Source: Demequinaceae bacterium UBA4004 (GTDB taxonomy: Bacteria; Actinomycetota; Actinomycetes; Actinomycetales; Demequinaceae). Taken from it: a stretch of 12,722 nucleotides of DNA. Both the position numbers and the translations under genes were made by a program. Shown piece by piece: positions 6,806 to 12,722 of this stretch (positions within the stretch are counted from its first letter, which is position 1; the number at the start of each line of letters is the position of its first letter). The stretch covers positions 1-12,722 of the forward strand of contig DGBM01000161.1 in NCBI GenBank assembly GCA_002384765.1. Direction: 5' to 3'. The notes beneath the pieces are model-generated. The model was not told the DNA's origin. It did not search any database and saw only the letters and a list, made by a program, of their open reading frames with translations.

Positions 6806-7274
6806 AGGTCCCGGTCTCTTCGTATTCGTTGATGAGTGCGACCTTCTGCGCCGAGGCTGAGCTCGGATCGAATTCATACCCCAGCCATTCGCGTGCGAGC
6901 CGACGGGCCAACTCGAGGCCGATCACGCGCTGGCCCATGGCCAGCACCTGGGCATTGTTGCTGAGTACGCCGCGTTCCACGCTGTAACTGTCGTGGGCGG
7001 TGACCGCGCGAATGCCGCGCACCTTGTTCGCAGCGATCGCCACACCCAGGCCGGTACCGCAGAGCAGAAGTGCCCGGTCCGCCTCGCCACGCTGGACCAT
7101 CTGGGCCGCCTCGACCGCCACCGGAGGATACGGCGTCGAAGAACCGGGCTCTCCCACGCCAACGTCGGTCACCGACGCCACGCGCGGATCCTTCCGCAGG
7201 TCCTCGATCAGGACCTTCTTGTAGTCGAATCCTGCCTCATCACTGCCAATGACGACGCGAAGCTTTCCTGTCAT
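6798..7274 (-). CDS. rpiB: RpiB/LacAB-family sugar-phosphate isomerase, probably D-erythrulose 4-phosphate isomerase (DerI/EryI-like)
   Basis: A 158-residue protein of the RpiB fold, the usual family length. The catalytic Cys72 is in [17 protein letters not shown], the acid/base His94 in [12 protein letters not shown], and the conserved [15 protein letters not shown] follows at 105-119. The N-terminal motif reads [11 protein letters not shown], where ribose-5-phosphate isomerases have DHAG: the active-site His is Glu13 here. Family members interconvert aldose and ketose phosphates; with the adjacent TPI paralogue and DhaKL kinase, D-erythrulose 4-phosphate to D-erythrose 4-phosphate is more likely than ribose 5-phosphate, though ribose activity is not excluded. 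ATG 7274 is chosen because the conserved N-terminus begins there, AAGGGAGG lies six bases upstream, and ATGA overlaps the kinase stop. In-frame codons upstream to 7466 only re-read the kinase gene. Confidence 0.9.
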   Translation of the reverse strand: MTGKLRVVIGSDEAGFDYKKVLIEDLRKDPRVASVTDVGVGEPGSSTPYPPVAVEAAQMVQRGEADRALLLCGTGLGVAIAANKVRGIRAVTAHDSYSVERGVLSNNAQVLAMGQRVIGLELARRLAREWLGYEFDPSSASAQKVALINEYEETGTCG

Positions 7275-9013
7275 GATCTTCCTCCCTTGTCTTTGGCATC
7301 CTTGAGCGCACCCGCTACGGCCGTCATCGCCATGGCGAACGACACCGCACCGGGGTCCGGCGTGCCGAGGCTCTTCTCCATGTGCGGCCGGGCACGGCCC
7401 TTTCTCGGTAGCAACGAGGACGTGGCCTGAGCGGCCCGCGTTGCCTCGTCGGCCGCGTGGGCCCATGCGTCGGTGAGCGTGGCTCCGTCGGCAATCGCCT
7501 GCTTGAGGGCGTCCCCGAACGGCACCAGCGCGTCCACCATCGTCTTGTCACCCACCGCGGCCCCGCCGCTGCGTTGGACGTGATCGATGCCAGCCTGTGC
7601 CGCTGCCACCGCAGACTCACGCGTGGGCGCTTCAGAGTCGCCCAGGCCTTCGCCGAACGCGCGCAGGGCGCCTCCCCATAGCGATCCAGACGTTCCGCCT
7701 GCACGGTTGGCCCACGCGTCGCCAGCCGACGTCGCGACGGACCCGGCGCCCGCGCCCGCCTCGACGGCCTCGCGAGCGCGGTCCACCGCGGCATGGACTC
7801 CGCGCTGCATGCCGATTCCATGGTCGCCGTCCCCGGCGATCGCGTCGAGTCGGCCCAGCTCGTCGCACGATTCGTCGATGACGTCGCGCATAGCCGCGAG
7901 GGCCTGGAACACGGTGGGCGCCGCCGCGGCAGATTCGCTACTCGCCTCGGCGAACGATTCGACCTCGACTTCGGCGGCGTCGACCGCCGCCTCCGCATTC
8001 TCGTCAATGTCCACGGAACCCTTGCGGTAGGCCGCGGTGTACGTCGGTGACCGCCAGGCGGCCTCCAGATCGTCGTCGAGCCACGTCACGGTGAGCGATA
8101 CGCCCGCCATCTCGAAACTGGTGGCGAATTCCCCCACCTCGGGCTGCACAATGGTGAAACCCTGCTCGGTCAAGAGGCCCGCGACGGCGCCATAGAAAAC
8201 ATAGAGCTCCTCGCCCTTGACGCTTCCCAGTCCGTTCACCACGACGGCCACGCGACCGCCATCGCCGATCCCATCAGGGCGTTCCTCAAGTACCGTGCGT
8301 ACCAGCAGGTCCGCCAGTCCGTTGGCGTTCGGCATGTCGACCATGTCGATGCCCGGCTCGCCGTGAATGCCCATTCCCACGGCCATCTTGCCTTCGGGAA
8401 CGCGGAAGAGCGGCTCCGTCGCCCCCGGAAGCGTGCACCCGCCAAAGGCGACGCCGAGCGAGCGGGTACGCGCGTTGGCGCGAGCCGCGAGTTCCGTTAC
8501 CCGCGCAAGATCCCAGCCGGACTCCGCGGCCCAGCCCGCGGCACGGAAGACCGAGAGGTCGCCGGCAATGCCGCGACGCTTCTCGCTCTCGTCCCGACTC
8601 GCGCTCGCGACATCGTCGGTGACGGTGACTGTCTCGCACGGAATGCCATCGGCCCGCAGGCGCTCCTGCGCCTGGTCAAAGTTGAGTACGTCGCCCGCGT
8701 AGTTGCCGTAGGTCAGGAGCACTCCGGCGTCCGCCGCCACGGAACGCGCGACGGAGTACACCTGCTGCGCGCTGGGAGAGGCAAAGATGTTTCCCATGGC
8801 CGCGCCGTGGGCGAGGCCGGGACCGACCAGGCCGGCGAAGGCGGGATAGTGGCCCGATCCGCCGCCGATGACGACCGCGACCTGTCCCGCGGGCGTCGCG
8901 CCGACTCTGACGACTCCGCCCTCGACCCGGCGTACAAGACCTCGGTGTGCCGCGACGAATCCGGCAGCCGACTCGGCCGCAAAGTCGGCCGCGTCGTTCT
9001 GTAAGTAGCTCAT
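7271..9013 (-). CDS. DhaK-DhaL fusion kinase, probably erythrulose (tetrulose) kinase
   Basis: A 580-residue ATP-dependent ketose kinase with both halves of the dihydroxyacetone kinase family in one chain. The DhaK part (1 to about 335) has [12 protein letters not shown] (50-61), NYAGDVLNF (104-112) and the substrate-binding His217 in [11 protein letters not shown], which forms a covalent hemiaminal with the ketose carbonyl. An acidic, Ala/Glu-rich linker (about 335-366) leads to the DhaL part, with [11 protein letters not shown] (389-399; D390, D395, D397 for Mg-ATP), [10 protein letters not shown] (439-448) and [18 protein letters not shown] (539-556). The last motif is the form I associate with erythrulose kinases (LerK/DerK) rather than glycerol-pathway Dha kinases; that assignment is from memory and unverified. 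No PTS partner (DhaM) is present, consistent with ATP use. ATG 9013 has GAAAGAAGG close upstream, and the TGA overlaps the isomerase start by four bases. Confidence 0.9.
   Translation of the reverse strand: MSYLQNDAADFAAESAAGFVAAHRGLVRRVEGGVVRVGATPAGQVAVVIGGGSGHYPAFAGLVGPGLAHGAAMGNIFASPSAQQVYSVARSVAADAGVLLTYGNYAGDVLNFDQAQERLRADGIPCETVTVTDDVASASRDESEKRRGIAGDLSVFRAAGWAAESGWDLARVTELAARANARTRSLGVAFGGCTLPGATEPLFRVPEGKMAVGMGIHGEPGIDMVDMPNANGLADLLVRTVLEERPDGIGDGGRVAVVVNGLGSVKGEELYVFYGAVAGLLTEQGFTIVQPEVGEFATSFEMAGVSLTVTWLDDDLEAAWRSPTYTAAYRKGSVDIDENAEAAVDAAEVEVESFAEASSESAAAAPTVFQALAAMRDVIDESCDELGRLDAIAGDGDHGIGMQRGVHAAVDRAREAVEAGAGAGSVATSAGDAWANRAGGTSGSLWGGALRAFGEGLGDSEAPTRESAVAAAQAGIDHVQRSGGAAVGDKTMVDALVPFGDALKQAIADGATLTDAWAHAADEATRAAQATSSLLPRKGRARPHMEKSLGTPDPGAVSFAMAMTAVAGALKDAKDKGGRS
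7281..7288 (-). promoter_or_regulatory. Ribosome binding site deciding the RpiB-family start
   Basis: AAGGGAGG on the minus strand, six bases before ATG 7274 and inside the last codons of the kinase gene. Its near-ideal strength and spacing rule against the longer in-frame start at 7466. Confidence 0.7.
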
Positions 9014-9034
9014 GATCCTTCTTTCAGGACAAGC

Positions 9035-9067
9035 GCGGGGGCGAATGCAGTTCGCATCCGCCCCCGC
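9035..9067 (-). promoter_or_regulatory. Large intercistronic hairpin between binding-protein and kinase genes
   Basis: On the minus strand GCGGGGGCGGATGC and GCATTCGCCCCCGC pair over 14 bp (one G-U) around a 5-base loop, 42 bases after the binding-protein stop and 21 before the kinase start. No T-run follows. Such hairpins after sugar-binding-protein genes often act as partial terminators or block 3' exonucleases, so the binding protein is made in excess over downstream enzymes. The pairing is seen directly; the role is inferred. The remaining bases of this 96-base gap show nothing else clear. Confidence 0.65.
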
Positions 9068-9109
9068 TTCACCGCACGGGAGCGCACGGCTGTCTCTTGG
9101 GGCCGGCAG

Positions 9110-10111
9110 TTAGCCGGAGTAGGTGAACGGACCGGTCATCTTGTCGACGTTGTCCTTGGTGATGAGGATGCAGTCGAGGGACAACTTCTCCGTCTCAGGA
9201 ACAGTGCCGTCCTTCAGGTAGTCGTCCGCCATCTCGACGGCCATCTGTGCGAACACCGCGACGGGCTGGAGCACCGTGTAGGCCATTTCGCCGGACTTGA
9301 CTGCCTCCACCGCGTCGGGTGAACCGTCGAACCCACCGACGAGGACGCCGCTGAGCTTTCCGGCCTCCTTGAGCGCCGCGATCGCGCCAAGCGCCATCTC
9401 GTCGTTACCGGAGATCACGCCCGTGATGTCGGGGTTGGCCTGCAGCATGGACTGCATCTTGTCGTGACCCTTGGTGCGGTCCCAGTCGGCGACCTCTTTG
9501 CCCACCTGGACGAGGTCCGGGTACTGGCTGATGACGGTGGTGTAGCCGTTGGAGCGGGTCTGCGCGTTGTTGTCGGAGGGTGCCCCGAACAGTTCCACGT
9601 AGTTGCCAGCTTCACCCAACTGCTTGACCCACTCTTGGGCACCGAGCGCGGCGCCCTGAGCGTTGTTCGACACCAGCTGCGCCATCGCAAGACCAGCCTG
9701 GTTGATCTCAGCGTTGACCAGGAACACCGGGATGCCGGCGTCCTTGGCCTTCTGCACAGCGGCGATAGAGCCGTCGGCGTTTGCCGGGTCCAGGATGATC
9801 GCCACGGACTTGTTGGCAATCGCCGTGTCGATGAGGGTGTTTTCCGTGTTGGTGTCAGCCTTGTGCGCACCCACCACCGTCGTGTAGCCCAAGGACTCCG
9901 CGGTGGCTGCCGCGACATCGCCCTCGGTCTTCCAGTACGGGTTGGCCGGATCAGTCACGATGATCGTGATGAGTCCGCCCTCGCTGGAGCCACCTCCGCC
10001 GCCGGCCGACGACGACGTCTCCGTGGTGTCCCCACCGCTAGAGCATGCGCCGAGGGCCAAGGCCACGGCGGCCGTAGCGGCGATTGCCGCCAACTTCTTC
10101 TTCAGTAACAT
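9110..10111 (-). CDS. Sugar ABC transporter substrate-binding lipoprotein (RbsB/EryG-like)
   Basis: A 333-residue solute-binding protein of the periplasmic-binding-protein type I (ribose/galactose) class. It has a lipoprotein signal peptide with a KKK n-region, hydrophobic core 7-20 and lipobox LGAC (C23), then a Gly/Ser/Thr linker to about residue 46. The mature fold opens with LITIIVTDPANPYWKTEGD, the typical first strand and sugar-contacting loop, and later shows ITGVISGNDEMALGAIAAL and VLVGGFDGSPDAVEAVKSG, hinge and second-lobe motifs of RbsB-type proteins. It would capture the sugar outside the membrane and deliver it to the neighbouring permease. The sequence alone does not fix the ligand; ribose, erythritol or erythrulose are possible. 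ATG 10111 is chosen over GTG/ATG codons up to 10168 because the signal peptide begins there and AAAGG lies seven bases upstream. Confidence 0.9.
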   Translation of the reverse strand: MLLKKKLAAIAATAAVALALGACSSGGDTTETSSSAGGGGGSSEGGLITIIVTDPANPYWKTEGDVAAATAESLGYTTVVGAHKADTNTENTLIDTAIANKSVAIILDPANADGSIAAVQKAKDAGIPVFLVNAEINQAGLAMAQLVSNNAQGAALGAQEWVKQLGEAGNYVELFGAPSDNNAQTRSNGYTTVISQYPDLVQVGKEVADWDRTKGHDKMQSMLQANPDITGVISGNDEMALGAIAALKEAGKLSGVLVGGFDGSPDAVEAVKSGEMAYTVLQPVAVFAQMAVEMADDYLKDGTVPETEKLSLDCILITKDNVDKMTGPFTYSG

Positions 10112-10118
10112 TGCCTTA

Positions 10119-10123
10119 CCTTT
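10119..10123 (-). promoter_or_regulatory. Ribosome binding site of the binding-protein gene
   Basis: AAAGG on the minus strand, seven bases before ATG 10111. It supports that start rather than the longer in-frame form beginning at 10168, which would overlap the permease stop. Confidence 0.5.
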
Positions 10124-10133
10124 CTTGAAGGGA

Positions 10134-10153
10134 GGTACCGCTCTCGCGGCACC
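10134..10153 (-). promoter_or_regulatory. GNRA-type hairpin in the leader of the binding-protein gene
   Basis: GGTGCCGC-GAGA-GCGGTACC on the minus strand forms an 8-bp stem (one G-U) closed by a GAGA tetraloop, eleven bases after the permease stop and ten before the AAAGG ribosome site. It may protect the 5' end of a processed binding-protein mRNA or separate its translation from the permease. Pairing is visible; function is inferred. Confidence 0.5.
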
Positions 10154-10164
10154 CGGGTACAGAA

Positions 10165-11310
10165 TCACCGGGACAGTCCGCCGGTCTCCGCCGGTTGGTG
10201 ATCCGAATTCGGGGCAGGGTCGTTTCCCTGCTTGTCCGCGAGGGCGGTCTGACCGCCCCCGCCCGACTTTGTTGACGACTTCTTGGGCTTGTTGCGCCCG
10301 TAGTCGAGTCCGTTGAGGAGGACCGCGACGACGATCACGACACCCATGAAGACCATCTGCCAGTACGCGGAGACGCCCACGATGACAAGGCCGTCAGACA
10401 GGAAGCCGATGACGAAGGCGCCAAGCAGGGTCCCTCGCACGTTTCCTTTGCCGCCACTCAGCGCCGCGCCACCAATCACCACTGCCGCGATGGCGGTCAG
10501 CTCGTAGGTGTTTCCAGCGGTCGGGCTCGCGCTTGTCAATGTCGACGACAGCACCAGGCCCGCGATGCCGGCGCACAGGCCGGAAAGCACGTAGACCCAG
10601 ATCTTGACCTTGACCACGGGCACACCGGACAGTTCCGCTGCGCGCTCATTGCCGCCCGCCGCGTACAGCCACCGGCCAAAGCGCGCACGGCCCAACAGCA
10701 GTCCGAGAACCGCGGCGATCAGGATCATGAAGATCACGCCGATGGGGACGTTGAGGATGCGGTTGAAGCCCAACCAGTCGAAGCCGGTGTTGCCGAGCTC
10801 GGGATCGCCCGAAAGGTCGTTGACCGTCAATCCGTTGGTCAGCAGTAGCGCGACACCGCGCACCGCGTAGAGCATTCCTAGCGTCGCAACGAACGGCGCC
10901 ACCCTGAAACGCGACACCAGGATGCCGTTGATCAGGCCGACGCTGGCGCCCACCGCACAGGACAGCAGCACCACCACGGGAACGCTGGGAACAAACGTGT
11001 AGCCCAGGAAGCTGATCTCCACGCCTCGCAAGAGGAAGCCCGCGATGATTCCCGTGAACCCGAGGGTCGAGCCGACCGAGAGGTCGATGCCGCCATTCAG
11101 GATCACCAGCAGCATCCCCATCCCGAGAATGGCGTAGATGGCGACGTGAGACGCCATGATGAGCAGGTTGCCCACGGTGAGGTAGTTGGGGGAGAGCGTC
11201 GAGAATACGACGATGATGAGGATTAGCGCGAGAAACGCGCGGCCCTCGATGAGCAGTTTGACGGGGGAGAGGGTCTTCTTCCTCTCCGCCGTTGAAGTCT
11301 TGGTCGTCAT
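10165..11310 (-). CDS. Sugar ABC transporter permease (RbsC-like)
   Basis: A 381-residue permease of the BPD_transp_2/RbsC family, forming the membrane channel of the importer with the adjacent ATPase and binding protein. About nine to ten hydrophobic segments run from residue 25 to 335. Family motifs: LNGGIDLSVGS (71-81) after the second membrane segment, AGGNERAAELSGVPV (218-232), the cytoplasmic coupling loop facing the ATPase, and TAIAAVVIGGAALSGGKGNVRGTLLGA (272-298 region). A charged, Gly/Ser/Pro-rich cytosolic tail of about 42 residues (340-381) extends past the last helix and is longer than in E. coli RbsC (about 321 residues). The ATG at 11310 is preceded by AGGA nine bases upstream and lies 19 bases after the ATPase stop. 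Confidence 0.92.
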   Translation of the reverse strand: MTTKTSTAERKKTLSPVKLLIEGRAFLALILIIVVFSTLSPNYLTVGNLLIMASHVAIYAILGMGMLLVILNGGIDLSVGSTLGFTGIIAGFLLRGVEISFLGYTFVPSVPVVVLLSCAVGASVGLINGILVSRFRVAPFVATLGMLYAVRGVALLLTNGLTVNDLSGDPELGNTGFDWLGFNRILNVPIGVIFMILIAAVLGLLLGRARFGRWLYAAGGNERAAELSGVPVVKVKIWVYVLSGLCAGIAGLVLSSTLTSASPTAGNTYELTAIAAVVIGGAALSGGKGNVRGTLLGAFVIGFLSDGLVIVGVSAYWQMVFMGVVIVVAVLLNGLDYGRNKPKKSSTKSGGGGQTALADKQGNDPAPNSDHQPAETGGLSR

Positions 11311-11329
11311 GGTCCAGGGTCCTATCTAG

Positions 11330-12722
11330 TCAGGCCGCCACGGCTTCGCCAGAGGCGGCCATGATCGTTGCTTTGGTGGCGTCGGAACCGAATTCCGCGG
11401 AGATACGGCCCTTGCGCATCACGATGATGCGATGGGCAATGGCGAGGCACTCGCCCACTTCGGACGTGGAGTACAACACCGCAACGCCCTCCTGAGCGCG
11501 CGCTGCCAGCAGCCTGAAGACTTCGCCTTTCGCTCCAACGTCGATTCCGCGGCTCGGTTCATCCAGCAGCATGAGTCGCGGCTTGGTGCCGACAACTTTG
11601 CCGATGACGACCTTCTGTTGATTTCCCCCCGACAATGAACCGACGTTCAATTCAGGTCCCGGCGTCTTCACCGTGACGCGATCGATGAGATCGACGGACA
11701 TGTCGTTTTCGGCCTTGCGGGACAGGAGTCCCCTGGACAGGACCTTGGACAGGCTCGACAAGGTCAGATTCCTCCCGATGCTGAAGGTCTGGACGAGACC
11801 ATCGCGTTGCCGGTCCTCGGGGACGAGGCCGACTCCCATGTCGATGCGCTCCGCGATCGTTCGGCCCTTGAGGGGCACGCCGGACAGCAGGATCTCGCCG
11901 CTTTGGACGTCACCCTTGCCAGCAATCGCCTCGAGGAGCTCCGTGCGACCGGCGCCCATCAGTCCATAGATGCACACGACCTCCCCCGCACGCACCTCAA
12001 GGTCGAGACCATCGACCACGGATCGCTCGTGGTTCATGGGGTCCATGACTCGCAGGCCCTTCACCTGGAGCACCGGTTCGCCGAACTCATAGCCGGTGGG
12101 CGGGGTGCCCAGGTCGAAGTTATCTCCCACCATGTGACGGACGATCCATTCGAGGTCGATCTCGTCGCGTTCGCCCCTCGCGGTCATGGTTCCGTCTCGG
12201 AGCACCACGGCGTGATCCGTGATCTCAAGCGCCTCTTCAAGGTGGTGCGAGATGTAGACGATGGCCACTCCGCGAGCGGTGAGATCACGAATGAGGCCAA
12301 ACAGGACCTCCACCTCCGTGGCTGCCAGCGCCGACGTCGGCTCGTCCATGATCAGGATTCGTGAGTTGACGGACAGTGCGCGGGCGATTTCCACCACCTG
12401 CTGCTGTCCGACACGCAGATCCGACACCAGTGTCGACGGGTCGACGTCGAGCTGGAGGCCCGCCAACAGATCGCGGGCCAACTTGGCTTCCTGCGCGAAA
12501 TCCACGCCAAACGGACCCTGGATCTCGCGTCCCATGAAGATGTTGTCGCGCACCGAGAGGTTGGGCGCGAGGCTCAACTCCTGGTGAATGATCGAGATGC
12601 CTCGTGCGGCCGCCTCGTTCGTGGAGTCGAACTCGACCGGCTGTCCGTCGAGGACGATCTCGCCCGCTGTGGGCTGCTCCACTCCCGACAGAATCTTCAT
12701 GAGCGTCGACTTGCCGGCGCCG
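11330..12722 (-). CDS. Sugar ABC transporter ATP-binding protein, two-domain RbsA type (5' end cut by the window)
   Basis: A tandem-ATPase subunit of the RbsA/MglA/XylG family, energising the importer from the cytosol. The reading frame is open to the edge: codons before the ATG at 12700 read GAGKSTL, the first Walker A, so that ATG is internal and about 35 N-terminal residues are missing. In the 463 visible residues: LRVGQQQ signature (102-108), Walker B ILIMDEPTSAL (122-132), and switch His in YISHHLEE near 159. The second domain has GLMGAGRTEL (253-262), SLSGGNQQK (363-371) and LMLLDEPSRGID (383-394). The second Walker A has Arg where Lys is normal, usual in this family, meaning ATP hydrolysis relies mainly on the first domain. 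It is the first visible gene of the operon; the promoter and possibly more genes lie beyond the window. Confidence 0.93.
   Translation of the reverse strand, partial: GAGKSTLMKILSGVEQPTAGEIVLDGQPVEFDSTNEAAARGISIIHQELSLAPNLSVRDNIFMGREIQGPFGVDFAQEAKLARDLLAGLQLDVDPSTLVSDLRVGQQQVVEIARALSVNSRILIMDEPTSALAATEVEVLFGLIRDLTARGVAIVYISHHLEEALEITDHAVVLRDGTMTARGERDEIDLEWIVRHMVGDNFDLGTPPTGYEFGEPVLQVKGLRVMDPMNHERSVVDGLDLEVRAGEVVCIYGLMGAGRTELLEAIAGKGDVQSGEILLSGVPLKGRTIAERIDMGVGLVPEDRQRDGLVQTFSIGRNLTLSSLSKVLSRGLLSRKAENDMSVDLIDRVTVKTPGPELNVGSLSGGNQQKVVIGKVVGTKPRLMLLDEPSRGIDVGAKGEVFRLLAARAQEGVAVLYSTSEVGECLAIAHRIIVMRKGRISAEFGSDATKATIMAASGEAVAA

Noticed and set aside
7275..7466. N-terminal extension of the RpiB-family protein
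   Set aside because: The added 64 residues re-read the kinase C-terminus out of frame; a strong ribosome site and the ATGA overlap fix the start at 7274.
10112..10168. N-terminal extension of the binding protein
   Set aside because: The extra 19 residues precede a complete lipoprotein signal peptide and overlap the permease stop; ATG 10111 has its own ribosome site.
4317..12722. Plain ribose utilisation operon (rbsACBK plus rpiB)
   Set aside because: Not excluded, but it leaves the DhaKL fusion and the TPI paralogue unexplained, while both isomerases carry substitutions away from the ribose and triose forms.

Overview
The window is a compact, gene-dense piece of a high-GC chromosome. GTG starts are used, the first gene looks leaderless with a TANNNT-type -10 box, genes are tightly overlapped, and there is a CcdA plus thioredoxin-fold lipoprotein pair. 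Together these suggest an actinobacterium (Actinomycetota, possibly Micrococcales-like; genus not resolvable by eye). No rRNA, tRNA, CRISPR, insertion sequence or prophage signal was seen. The longest gap without a gene is about 130 bases.

Left part (38-4184). Two plus-strand genes overlap by one base. The first encodes an 839-residue membrane protein with a degenerate kinase-like middle and a C-terminal UPF0104/LPG-synthase-type membrane domain. The second encodes a CcdA/DsbD-type thiol-electron transporter. A minus-strand thioredoxin-fold lipoprotein (WCPTC active site) converges on ccdA, and their 3' ends overlap by 61 bases. CcdA would pass electrons from cytosolic thioredoxin across the membrane to this lipoprotein.

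Right part (4317-12722, all minus strand). This is one apparent operon of nine genes, read from right to left: sugar ABC transporter ATPase (cut by the window edge), permease, substrate-binding lipoprotein, DhaK-DhaL fusion kinase, RpiB-family isomerase, triosephosphate-isomerase-family isomerase, DeoR-family regulator, PfkB/ribokinase-family kinase. That is eight genes in the window; more may lie upstream of the cut ATPase. Most junctions are overlaps or gaps of a few bases. The exceptions are the two flanks of the binding-protein gene, each of which can form a GC-rich hairpin.

The set DhaKL kinase + TPI paralogue + RpiB paralogue + DeoR regulator + Rbs/Ery-type ABC importer matches the logic of tetrulose (erythrulose) breakdown known from erythritol and threitol pathways: L-erythrulose to L-erythrulose 1-phosphate, to D-erythrulose 4-phosphate, to D-erythrose 4-phosphate, which enters the pentose phosphate pathway. 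The TPI and RpiB copies both carry substitutions at family-conserved sites, which fits a specialised substrate. No polyol dehydrogenase is present in the window, and the extra PfkB kinase has no place in the known route, so the true substrate remains an inference. The main alternative is a joint ribose plus dihydroxyacetone operon.
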